From contig JAFYPH010000048.1 of assembly GCA_017547585.1 (NCBI GenBank), positions 1 through 64,000 of the forward strand: a stretch of 64,000 nt of DNA. Direction: 5' to 3'. The DNA is from Bacteroidaceae bacterium (GTDB lineage: Bacteria; Bacteroidota; Bacteroidia; Bacteroidales; Bacteroidaceae). Position numbers and translations under genes: made by a program. Positions 55,805 through 62,839 of this stretch are shown here, piece by piece. The notes under the pieces are model-generated. The model was not told the origin of the DNA. It was given only the letters and a program-made list of their open reading frames with translations, and did not search any database. Within the stretch, counting starts at the first letter, position 1, and each line of letters begins with the position of its first letter.

Positions 55805-56182
55805 TCATTTGTCGAACGACCAGAAAATTATATTGTCGCCCGTAAAAGGCTTTCTTATTTTCAATGTTGCTTCGTGAATGTATTTGCCTTTATTGTACAA
55901 CTGTACTTTTCCAACGACGCAGGCATTACTGTCGTCGGGAATCACGTTGATGACCATGCGATGCTTATTGCCCGACAAAATACTTTTGCGTTCTTCGAGA
56001 AAATCCTGCACAAACTTCTGCTCGTGGAAGTTTCTGTGTATGCAGTAGTACTCGACAAGATGGCTGCACCATGTCTTTTCTCTCCTGAAAAGAGTGTAAC
56101 GTAAAAATTCGTACCACTCGAGACATTTTTCAATTAGCCGCTCGCTCAATGTGGCTCTTTTACACAAATGTTTTTCTCTCAT
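55805..56182 (-). CDS. Hypothetical protein, 125 aa
   Basis: I chose the start MREKHLCKRATLSE at 56182. The longer frame begins at 56239 but would overlap a -7 box TACATTTG (56237-56244, minus strand), so transcription begins after it. The N-terminal half is helical and rich in Cys, Trp and Tyr (CLEWYEFLRYTLFRREK, CSHLVEYYCIHRNFHE). The C-terminal half is beta-rich (MVINVIPDDSN, GKVQLYNKGKYIHEATLKI). No family is recognised. It lies between the phage cassette and the repressor and may belong to either. Confidence 0.65.
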   Translation of the reverse strand: MREKHLCKRATLSERLIEKCLEWYEFLRYTLFRREKTWCSHLVEYYCIHRNFHEQKFVQDFLEERKSILSGNKHRMVINVIPDDSNACVVGKVQLYNKGKYIHEATLKIRKPFTGDNIIFWSFDK

Positions 56183-56236
56183 AAGAATTATTGTTGATGT
56201 TTTTTTGTTATTATTGCTTTTTATCGTAAGTTTGTG

Positions 56237-56244
56237 CAAATGTA
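56237..56244 (-). promoter_or_regulatory. -7 promoter box (TACATTTG)
   Basis: An exact TAnnTTTG match on the minus strand about 55 bases before the proposed ATG at 56182. It supports the shorter start of the 125-residue gene. Confidence 0.5.
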
Positions 56245-56330
56245 AAGACGGAACTGACTATTTAGGTTGTTGAATTTACACTTTCCGTGTACAAATATAA
56301 TCCCTAATTCCAGAAAACGGATACATTATT

Positions 56331-56346
56331 TAGCCAAATTTGGCTA
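56331..56346. promoter_or_regulatory. Perfect 16-bp palindrome, candidate repressor operator
   Basis: TAGCCAAATTTGGCTA reads the same on both strands. It lies 109 bases before the S24 repressor gene and 148 bases after the start of the divergent 125-residue gene, in an AT-rich 272-base spacer that also has an ACAC/GTGT half-site pair near 56277-56290. This is where an autoregulating CI/LexA-type repressor would bind. Confidence 0.5.
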
Positions 56347-56454
56347 TTTATAATCAGTCTAAATAATAGAAAGATTCTTTACATTATTTATATTATTGAT
56401 TATAAAAAAGTAATAAGGTTAAAAGATTTTCATTATCAAATATTTTGAAAATTA

Positions 56455-57084
56455 ATGGAAGAGATTAAGAGGCGCATATTGATTTTATTGACGGAGAAAG
56501 GCCTTAATGTCAGCAAGGCAAGCGGAGTGCTCGACATTCCCCAACGGACGCTCAACAGACAGTTGAACGAAGGGGGTAGTGTGTCGATGGAGCTCATACG
56601 CGCCATAAACAGATATTTCCCTGAAGTGTCGATAGAATGGATTCTGAGCGGAAAGGGAGAGATGTACAATGGTAACAATGAATCTGACAGCCTTCCGAAA
56701 AACGTATCGCCTTACTATAATTCCGTTACCGTAAGTGCAGGAGTGCGCGACACAATAAACGACTGCGAGACGGCAGATGCCTTCGTGAGTATTCCCGGAG
56801 CAAACGCCGACTTTTACTTTCCTGTAGTGGGAACATCCATGCAGCCCGAAATTAATGAGGGTGATATTATAGGTGTAAAAAAGATGGAGTCGTTTACAGG
56901 GCTCGATGCAAAAAGGGTATATATGATTGTTACGCACGATTCGCGTTTCATTAAGCACTGCTCGACCGACCCGCAGGATGATGGCACCATTGTGTGTACG
57001 TCGCCCAACTACCATCCGTTTACATTAAAAAAGGATGAGATTCTTGCAATTTACGACGTTGTTGTTAAAATTTCGAATGTATAA
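56455..57084 (+). CDS. CI/LexA-like transcriptional repressor, S24 peptidase family
   Basis: 209 residues. An N-terminal helix-turn-helix (about 5-60; LNVSKASGVLDIPQRTLNRQL) is followed by a linker and a C-terminal S24/LexA-type self-cleavage domain. The Ser nucleophile is in VVGTSMQPEINEGD, and VTHDSRFIKH carries a candidate catalytic Lys. Such repressors keep prophage genes silent until DNA damage triggers cleavage. It lies just outside the phage-derived cassette with a perfect palindrome upstream. A stand-alone stress regulator is also possible. Confidence 0.85.
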   Translation: MEEIKRRILILLTEKGLNVSKASGVLDIPQRTLNRQLNEGGSVSMELIRAINRYFPEVSIEWILSGKGEMYNGNNESDSLPKNVSPYYNSVTVSAGVRDTINDCETADAFVSIPGANADFYFPVVGTSMQPEINEGDIIGVKKMESFTGLDAKRVYMIVTHDSRFIKHCSTDPQDDGTIVCTSPNYHPFTLKKDEILAIYDVVVKISNV

Positions 57085-57104
57085 ACAGTTACCAATATTA
57101 TAAA

Positions 57105-58199
57105 ATGAATAGAGTATTATTGACATTATCTTTATTTGCGTGCATTGTTGCATGCAGCGACAAGTGCGCATTTACCGTAAAGGGTACGGTGGAACAGGGT
57201 ATCAACATAGGCGACACAGTCTATCTGCAATATATTGACAAAGGAATGATACACACGCTGGGACAGTCGACAGTGAAAGGTGGTAAATTCACATTCACGG
57301 GAGAGAGATGCGAGCCGGTTGTTTGTTACGTTGTCTCTAAAATAAATGGAAAGGTGCGCTCCAATGCCGAGTTTTTTGTGGAGCCGGGCGAAATTAACGT
57401 GAACATCGGCAGACGTACAATACTCACCGGCACTCCGCTGAACAACCGTCTGCAAGAGTATAATGACTCGATTGACATTCTGGACACAATGTTCAAAGGC
57501 TTCTACGATAAGAGCAAGGTAAAGACTCTCTCTGTAAAGGCAGCCGAGGAGGCCGACAAGGGAATGAAGGTGTTGAGCATCGTGCGCAAAGAGTATATTA
57601 ACCGTTTCATGGAGAAGAACATCGACAACCCCGTATGTACCTACATTCTGACCAAGAATCATGAGCTTATTGAGCCCGAAGAGGGTATCGAAATTATTTC
57701 CCGTATGCCTTTGGAGAATAAGTGCGACACGGCAGTGAGACACATTGAGCAGACTTTTCGCAACAAAATAACCACTGCCGAGGGCAAAAAATTCTCGGAC
57801 TTTGAGATTTATGCAAAGGATGGCAAGCGCGTGAAACTCTCCGATTTTGTTGGTAAAGGAAAGGTGGCGGTGATGAACATCTGGAGCACCACCGGACGCA
57901 ACGCAAAGAATGACATTGCAGAATTCAAGGCCCTGGCCGATGCATATAAAGAGAGCGTAGAATTTGTGGGCCTCGCCATTGAATGGGACGTAAAAGCATG
58001 GAACGCTGCAATAAAAGAGAATGAAATGTGGTGGAACCATATTTCGGACGTGCAGGGCTGGAACAGTAAGGCTGTATTCTCGTATGGCGTGAACAGCTTC
58101 CCCTACAATATTGTCTTTGCCGCCGACGGCACCATCATGCGCAAGGGTGTAAAATGCAGTGAGCTTTATTCGATTCTCGAAGAGGCTACAAAAAAATAG
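57105..58199 (+). CDS. DUF4369/thioredoxin-like lipoprotein lacking the CxxC motif
   Basis: A lipoprotein (signal ending ACIVACSD) with an N-terminal DUF4369-type beta domain (about 20-115; KGTVEQGINIGDTVYLQY), a helical middle, and a C-terminal TlpA/AhpC-like thioredoxin fold (about 225-364). Where the active site W-C-x-x-C is expected, the sequence reads NIWSTTGRNAKND with no cysteine. So disulfide chemistry is unlikely and a binding role is more plausible. The cis-Pro region FPYNIVF and the fold are kept. It starts 20 bases after the repressor gene. Confidence 0.85.
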   Translation: MNRVLLTLSLFACIVACSDKCAFTVKGTVEQGINIGDTVYLQYIDKGMIHTLGQSTVKGGKFTFTGERCEPVVCYVVSKINGKVRSNAEFFVEPGEINVNIGRRTILTGTPLNNRLQEYNDSIDILDTMFKGFYDKSKVKTLSVKAAEEADKGMKVLSIVRKEYINRFMEKNIDNPVCTYILTKNHELIEPEEGIEIISRMPLENKCDTAVRHIEQTFRNKITTAEGKKFSDFEIYAKDGKRVKLSDFVGKGKVAVMNIWSTTGRNAKNDIAEFKALADAYKESVEFVGLAIEWDVKAWNAAIKENEMWWNHISDVQGWNSKAVFSYGVNSFPYNIVFAADGTIMRKGVKCSELYSILEEATKK

Positions 58200-58216
58200 C
58201 ACTACAAGCATAGAAG

Positions 58217-58253
58217 AAAAAATGCGAGGCTGATGTTCAGTCTCGCATTTTTT
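58217..58253. terminator. Bidirectional terminator
   Basis: AAAAAATGCGAG pairs with CTCGCATTTTTT with a further GCTGA/TCAGT pairing inside. It separates the thioredoxin-like lipoprotein from the convergent MBL gene. Confidence 0.9.
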
Positions 58254-58270
58254 ATGCGTTTAAGCAGAGT

Positions 58271-58915
58271 TTACAGCAAGAATCTATTATACTGTTTCTC
58301 GAATGCAATGGTGGTGCTGTCGCCGTGTCCGGGAAAGACACGTGTAGCGTCGGGCAGGGTAAGCAGCTTCGACTTTATACTATCGATGAGCGTCGCGTAG
58401 TCGGAGTCGGCAAAATCGGTTCTTCCTATGCTGCCCTGAAAAAGTGCATCGCCCGAGAAGAGTACATTTTCGCTCTCTACATAGTAGGCGAGACTTCCGG
58501 GAGAGTGGCCGGGAACATGAATGGCCTTGATGGTTGAGTTTCCGAACTTTATTTCGTCGCCGTCGCTCAGCACTCGGCCGATTGCGGGAATCTTTTCTGT
58601 GTATCTGAGGCCGAAGCGCGCCACGCGCTCGGCAATAGTCTCGGCCCACGGCCAATCTTTGTCGTTGGAGAGGGATTTTACGCCTAGCTCTTTCTCAACA
58701 AAAGGATTACCGAAAATGTGGTCGAAGTGGAGGTGGGTATTCAGATGGTACTTTACTGTGAGCCCGTTGCTGCTGATGAAATTTTTCAGTTCCTCTTTCT
58801 CTTCATCGAAAAGGACAGCCGCATCGATGAGCACAGCCTCTTTTGTCTCGTCCCACAAGATGTAGCAGTTGACATCTACAGGGTTGAATACTAATCTCTT
58901 GAACTCCATAATCAT
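58271..58915 (-). CDS. MBL-fold hydrolase, glyoxalase-II/YcbL-like
   Basis: 214 residues with the metal signature THLHFDH, a later GHSPGSLAYY, SGDALFQGSIGR and FPGHGDST. Such proteins resemble hydroxyacylglutathione hydrolase or YcbL, but gut Bacteroidales often lack glutathione, so the substrate is uncertain. It is the third gene of an operon with a DUF3298 lipoprotein and rsmG. Start could be either 58915 or 58909. It begins three bases after rsmG. Confidence 0.85.
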   Translation of the reverse strand: MIMEFKRLVFNPVDVNCYILWDETKEAVLIDAAVLFDEEKEELKNFISSNGLTVKYHLNTHLHFDHIFGNPFVEKELGVKSLSNDKDWPWAETIAERVARFGLRYTEKIPAIGRVLSDGDEIKFGNSTIKAIHVPGHSPGSLAYYVESENVLFSGDALFQGSIGRTDFADSDYATLIDSIKSKLLTLPDATRVFPGHGDSTTIAFEKQYNRFLL

Positions 58916-58918
58916 TTT

Positions 58919-59542
58919 TTAGTTTATAGGTACATACACAACCTTCTTTCCCTTGAAAAACTCCTCTTTGAAGTTGTCGAAAAGATCGATCATGTCCACA
59001 CACTTCTTGAATGGCTGGACCTCGGCGTTGAGGTCGCCACCCTTGAGACAAATAATGCCATTGGGAAGAGCATTGTGCTGCTCCTTGTTCACATTCTTGC
59101 GGCAAATTTTCACAAGGTCGGTGAGGGGCATCACCGCGCGGCTCACCACAAAGTTGAATTTCTCTTTAACGTCCTCGCCACGGCTGTGGGCAAAGGTGAT
59201 ATTCTCGAGACCGATTGCCTCGGAAATCTCGCGCGCCACACGCACCTTCTTTCCGATGCTGTCCACAAGGTGGAACTTTACTTCGGGGAAGAGAATTGCA
59301 AGAGGAACACCGGGGAATCCTCCACCACAACCAAAATCCATAACAGTTGTTCCGGGACGGAAGTTTATCATCTTTGCAATTCCTAACGAGTGGAGCACAT
59401 GGTGAAGATAGAGATTCTCGATGTCCTTGCGCGAGATTACGTTAATCTTGCTGTTCCAATCGTAGTATAGGTCGTAAAGGGCAGCAAACTGCTCTTTCTG
59501 TTTCTCGGTGAGGTTAGGGAAATATTTTAAAATCTGTTCCAT
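58919..59542 (-). CDS. rsmG: 16S rRNA (guanine527-N7)-methyltransferase
   Basis: It methylates G527 of 16S rRNA using SAM. The 207 residues contain NVISRKDIENLYLHHVLHSL, the SAM loop VMDFGCGGGFPGVPLAI, DSIGKKVRVAREI and SRAV, all typical of RsmG/GidB. It lies four bases after the DUF3298 lipoprotein gene and three before the MBL gene, so all three are probably in one transcript starting at the promoter repeats upstream. Confidence 0.94.
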   Translation of the reverse strand: MEQILKYFPNLTEKQKEQFAALYDLYYDWNSKINVISRKDIENLYLHHVLHSLGIAKMINFRPGTTVMDFGCGGGFPGVPLAILFPEVKFHLVDSIGKKVRVAREISEAIGLENITFAHSRGEDVKEKFNFVVSRAVMPLTDLVKICRKNVNKEQHNALPNGIICLKGGDLNAEVQPFKKCVDMIDLFDNFKEEFFKGKKVVYVPIN

Positions 59543-59546
59543 TATT

Positions 59547-60347
59547 TTATTTCAATATTATTGACAATTCTTCGTATGTGAATCCTAAAGTGGTGGTGCC
59601 GGCCGCACGCGGCGCAATTTCGTAAAGATTGTAGCAGAATAGTATGCTGTCGTCCTTGATTATGAAATTTTCTGTGGGGAAAATGTCGTTGAAGGTAAGA
59701 TAGCCCTTCTCCTGAATCTCTTTACGGCTGCGGGCGCCTAACTTTTCGGCAAGAGCATCGGTGAGACGGTTGCAGAGGTACTCTTCGTAATCATCTTTGA
59801 AAATATCCTCCAATCTTATCTCTTCGCCCGTCTCAGCATCGAAGTTTATAATTGTATAGGCACTGTTGGGGTGGGCACCACCTGTATAATACTCATTATC
59901 GATTACATAATTGATAACATCTTTGCGTCCATGCTCAATGTGAGTCTTTATTATGTGCGAGAAATTGAACCACGAGGGATTTTCGTTTATCTGCTTCTCG
60001 TTGAGGTATTCGGGAAGAAGGTCGGCGTATTCTGCGTGGGCATTGGCTATGAATGAGTCGGCTGCTGCGTCGAACGAGAGGTCATCGTAGCCAAAGACAG
60101 CATTGACAATGGTGCTGTTTATTTTATTCTCGCGCTCTTTGTCGTCGGCCTCGAGCAATTCCACAGAAATATTAGTTTCGTACTTTGGCGACTTTTCATC
60201 GCTTGAATCGAGCAAGCAGACTGTATGTATTTTTTTTGTTACAAAATTATCGTTACTGCTATTGCCTGTGGAAGAGGTTGCGCCGCCGTTACACGATGCA
60301 AATGCTATTGCCGCAATTAAAATGAGAATGTATGCGCACTTTTTCAT
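59547..60347 (-). CDS. DUF3298/DUF4163-type lipoprotein
   Basis: Lipoprotein signal (IAFASCNGG). The body has NISVELLEADD, ADSFIANAHAEYADLL, YVIDNEYYTGGAHPN and FDAETGEEIRLEDIF, which match the DUF4163 + DUF3298 pair known from anti-sigma factor RsiV and many envelope proteins. No transmembrane anchor or anti-sigma domain is present. It is first in an operon with rsmG and an MBL hydrolase. Tandem promoter-like repeats precede it. Confidence 0.85.
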   Translation of the reverse strand: MKKCAYILILIAAIAFASCNGGATSSTGNSSNDNFVTKKIHTVCLLDSSDEKSPKYETNISVELLEADDKERENKINSTIVNAVFGYDDLSFDAAADSFIANAHAEYADLLPEYLNEKQINENPSWFNFSHIIKTHIEHGRKDVINYVIDNEYYTGGAHPNSAYTIINFDAETGEEIRLEDIFKDDYEEYLCNRLTDALAEKLGARSRKEIQEKGYLTFNDIFPTENFIIKDDSILFCYNLYEIAPRAAGTTTLGFTYEELSIILK

Positions 60348-60386
60348 AACTTGTTTGTTGTATTAAAAGTTCTTGATGCCTGCTGC

Positions 60387-60600
60387 AAAGATAGTGCAAG
60401 CGAGTGGGTGAAAATTCATTTTCACACGCAACGAGCGCAGCCTATTTTCGCATTTCCTTGCAAAGATAGTGCAAGCCGAGCGCAATACAAAAAAGTACAT
60501 ACTTTTTTTATTGTCGAGGCGCCGCCTATTTTATATAAAGATAGTGCAAGCAACGAGGAGAACAAAATAAGTTTACTTATTTTTTATTCCCCTCGCACCT
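60387..60600. repeat. 75-bp repeat array with promoter-like cores, three units
   Basis: AAAGATAGTGCAAG (reverse complement CTTGCACTATCTTT) occurs at 60387, 60462 and 60537, exactly 75 bases apart. Read on the minus strand each unit has a GC-rich border (CTCG), a variable AT-rich palindrome (cores GAAAATGAATTTTC, AAAAAAGTATGTACTTTTTT, AAATAAGTAAACTTATTT), CTCG again and TTGCACTATCTTTG, an exact -7 box in two of three units. All point into the DUF3298 operon. The remaining bases of the 317-base gap show no gene. Confidence 0.88.
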
Positions 60601-60664
60601 AAATGACTGCCCACAATTGATGCAAGCAGGCAAAAGAAGGATTAACAATTTAATTTTTTACATT

Positions 60665-60895
60665 ATGATGAAACTTGAAAATTGGTTGGCTTTTGCCGGC
60701 GGAATGGTTGTTGGTGGAGTGGTGCTTATGATGCTTGCTCCGAAGTCGCGAAAAGAGATGTGCAGCAACATCAAGAGAAAAATGGAGGATGCAAAAGAGT
60801 GTGTGGACGAGGCAATGAAGAACTGCCATTTTCACTCGTGCGATTGCGCGGAGTCACAATCGGAGAAAAGCGAGACTGCAGCATTGAAAGAGTAA
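60665..60895 (+). CDS. YtxH-domain small membrane protein
   Basis: 76 residues from MMKLENWLAFAGG. It has one glycine-rich transmembrane helix (FAGGMVVGGVVLMMLAPKS), the signature of YtxH-like proteins, then a charged coiled segment and a Cys/His-rich piece (NCHFHSCDC). It is the first of three short genes (60665-61535) that together resemble the E. coli yqjD-yqjE-yqjK trio. A longer upstream frame exists but the ATG here begins the usual motif. The cellular role is unknown. Confidence 0.78.
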   Translation: MMKLENWLAFAGGMVVGGVVLMMLAPKSRKEMCSNIKRKMEDAKECVDEAMKNCHFHSCDCAESQSEKSETAALKE

Positions 60896-60904
60896 AATGA
60901 GCGT

Positions 60905-61270
60905 ATGGGAGTAGGAGAGAAATTCAACCGCCTTGCAGAGAGCGCTAATGATTTTGCCGGAGCGAAGATTGAGGAGCTAAAATTGTCGTGCATAGAGAAT
61001 CTGTCGCTTCTCGTTAGCGAGTTTTTATCCATGATGCTGGTTTTTATCGCCTCGGCAGTGTCAATCTTTTTCGCATTAATCGCCATCGTGACAATCGTCG
61101 CCACTTACATAGGTTTCCTTTATAGTGTGCTGGTGATGGCTGCATCAATGGCGCTGGTTGCATTTGTTGTCTATCTGTTCAGGGAAGAGCTTTTCGCAAA
61201 CATCATCGTGCGTCGTTTATGCAATATTTTCTTCAAGAAACATAATGAGAATGATGATGAAAAGCGCTGA
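60905..61270 (+). CDS. YqjE/phage-holin-superfamily-III-like membrane protein
   Basis: 121 residues with two long hydrophobic helices (about 38-70 and 74-96) between an N-terminal amphipathic helix (FNRLAESANDFAGAKIEEL) and a charged C-terminus. This is the layout of YqjE-type proteins, annotated as the holin III superfamily, but nothing here suggests a lysis role. It follows the YtxH gene by nine bases and its end overlaps the start of the next gene. Confidence 0.78.
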   Translation: MGVGEKFNRLAESANDFAGAKIEELKLSCIENLSLLVSEFLSMMLVFIASAVSIFFALIAIVTIVATYIGFLYSVLVMAASMALVAFVVYLFREELFANIIVRRLCNIFFKKHNENDDEKR

Positions 61271-61535
61271 CTATTCACAGATTAAGAGCATCGAAGAGCT
61301 GAGGGTTGCCCGCAGCGAAAATGAACAGCGTCTGTTACAGACAAGAGAGAGTTTGAAAAGCAATCTCTCGTCTGTAAAGGAGTCGCTGCGCTTGACAATA
61401 ATTTTCGCTAAAATAGCCGGTCGCTCATTCTCGCTGGCCTCGGACCTGTATTTCTACAGAAAAGGGATTATGATGCTTGGCTCTCTGTTGCGTAAGAGCA
61501 GAGAAAAGAGACGAGAAAAAGGCACCGAGGAGTAG
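61257..61535 (+). CDS. Small basic coiled-coil protein, YqjK-like position
   Basis: 92 residues from MKSADYSQIKSIEEL. Four in-frame ATGs at 61245, 61251, 61254 and 61257 are possible. I used the last, which leaves a 14-base overlap with the preceding gene. The protein is one long charged coil (ARSENEQRLLQTRESLKSNL) and ends with a basic tail (RKSREKRREKGTEE). It fits YqjK in the E. coli trio by position only. No function is known to me. Confidence 0.7.
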   Translation: MKSADYSQIKSIEELRVARSENEQRLLQTRESLKSNLSSVKESLRLTIIFAKIAGRSFSLASDLYFYRKGIMMLGSLLRKSREKRREKGTEE

Positions 61536-61681
61536 ATGCCTGCAGGGTGGTGGGGATTTTCTTCTTCGCCTTATGCGGCCCATGCTGTGTTTCTGTTTTT
61601 ACAGTCACCGCGTGGGCCCTCTTTTTAAATGCGCAGGCAATCTTTTTCCGCGAATATTATTCATACTTACGAAATTGTTTC

Positions 61682-61689
61682 TAACTTTG
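61682..61689 (+). promoter_or_regulatory. -7 promoter box of panB (TAACTTTG)
   Basis: An exact TAnnTTTG match, 59 bases before the panB ATG. The rest of the 213-base spacer after the coiled-coil gene shows no gene. Confidence 0.6.
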
Positions 61690-61748
61690 CACAATAATGT
61701 CTATAAAGATTAGGAAACAGTTTATTTTGAACCCAAAATTTTGATAAA

Positions 61749-62570
61749 ATGTCCAAATATATTGTTGACGACCCCCGTAAGGTCACTACCCATCGCTTGA
61801 TTGAGATGAAAGCCAAAGGCGAGAAGATTGCAATGCTCACAGCCTATGATTACACAATGGCGTCGATTATCGATGCTGCAGGCGTAGATGCTATTCTCGT
61901 GGGAGACTCGGCGTCGAATGTAATGGCCGGTAACGTGACTACGTTGCCTATTACGCTCGACCAGATGATCTACCATGCAAAGTCGGTTGTGCGTGCAGTG
62001 AAACGTGCAATCGTTGTGGTGGACATGCCCTTTGGTACCTATCAGGTGAATGCCGACGAAGCTGTAAAAAATGCCATCAGAATAATGAAAGAGAGCCACG
62101 CTGATGCTCTCAAGCTCGAGGGTGGCGAGGAGATTCTCCCCTCGGTGCGCAAGATTCTCGATGCGGGAATTCCCATCATGGGACACCTGGGACTGATGCC
62201 TCAGAGCATTAACAAATTCGGAACATATACGGTGCGTGCCCGCGACGAGGAGGAGGCCAACAAATTGATTAACGACGCGAAATTGCTTCAAGAGGCAGGA
62301 TGCTTCGCTATTGTACTCGAAAAGATTCCTGCAACATTGGCTAAAAGAGTGTCCGAAAATCTGGATATTCCCATCATCGGCATCGGTGCCGGCGCCGACG
62401 TCGACGGCCAGATTCTTGTATGCGCAGACATGCTTGGAATGACCGGTGGATTCAGCCCCCGCTTCCTACGCAGATACGCTAACCTGAACGACGTAATTTG
62501 CGATGCAGTAGGCAATTACGTGGGCGATGTTAAAAGTAAGAACTTCCCCAACGAGAAGGAGCAATATTAA
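61749..62570 (+). CDS. panB: 3-methyl-2-oxobutanoate hydroxymethyltransferase
   Basis: It adds a hydroxymethyl group from methylene-tetrahydrofolate to alpha-ketoisovalerate, the first step of pantothenate (coenzyme A) synthesis. The 273-residue TIM barrel has [50 protein letters not shown] and [15 protein letters not shown], all typical of PanB. It is monocistronic, with its own promoter box and a hairpin downstream. The panC/panE partners are not in this window. Confidence 0.94.
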   Translation: MSKYIVDDPRKVTTHRLIEMKAKGEKIAMLTAYDYTMASIIDAAGVDAILVGDSASNVMAGNVTTLPITLDQMIYHAKSVVRAVKRAIVVVDMPFGTYQVNADEAVKNAIRIMKESHADALKLEGGEEILPSVRKILDAGIPIMGHLGLMPQSINKFGTYTVRARDEEEANKLINDAKLLQEAGCFAIVLEKIPATLAKRVSENLDIPIIGIGAGADVDGQILVCADMLGMTGGFSPRFLRRYANLNDVICDAVGNYVGDVKSKNFPNEKEQY

Positions 62571-62653
62571 ATTTCCGGGCAGCGTATTATCAGCTGCAAG
62601 GACAGACGGCGCGCGGCAGAAAAGCCCGTGCAGGAAAAACAGAAAAAGAATGT

Positions 62654-62698
62654 CAAGGGTTATCGGAGCGCGTTTCCGACAACCCTTGCATTATTTTT
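62654..62698 (+). terminator. Probable terminator after panB
   Basis: CAAGGGTTATCGGA pairs with TCCGACAACCCTTG (near-perfect) around a short loop, followed by TTATTTTT. It lies about 85 bases after the panB stop. Confidence 0.75.
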
Positions 62699-62806
62699 AA
62701 AAACAGATGCCCAAACTTTCATTTATTTATTGTATATTTGCCTAATTATTGCAAAAACAGATAATCAAAAACTGCATTTTACTTGTTTTTGGCTGTTTAA
62801 TAGTAT

Positions 62807-62814
62807 TATATTTG
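62807..62814 (+). promoter_or_regulatory. -7 promoter box of lon (TATATTTG)
   Basis: An exact TAnnTTTG match, 25 bases before the lon ATG. A second TATATTTG lies at 62733-62740. CTTG at 62782-62785 is a near -33 box with 21-base spacing. Confidence 0.6.
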
Positions 62815-62839
62815 CAATTGATGAAATTTAAAAGATTCT

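Noticed and set aside
47521..56454. Integrated prophage with attachment sites
   Set aside because: I saw no integrase, no tRNA and no direct repeats that would mark attL/attR. The terminators on each side are ordinary gene ends.
60387..60600. CRISPR array
   Set aside because: Three units with constant borders and variable centres look superficially like repeats and spacers, but the variable parts are palindromic and AT-rich, the constant parts carry a promoter box, and no cas gene is in the window.
60905..61270. Phage holin of the neighbouring phage-derived cassette
   Set aside because: It lies over 5 kb away behind rsmG and other host genes, and its gene neighbours (YtxH, coiled-coil) indicate the YqjE-type host family.
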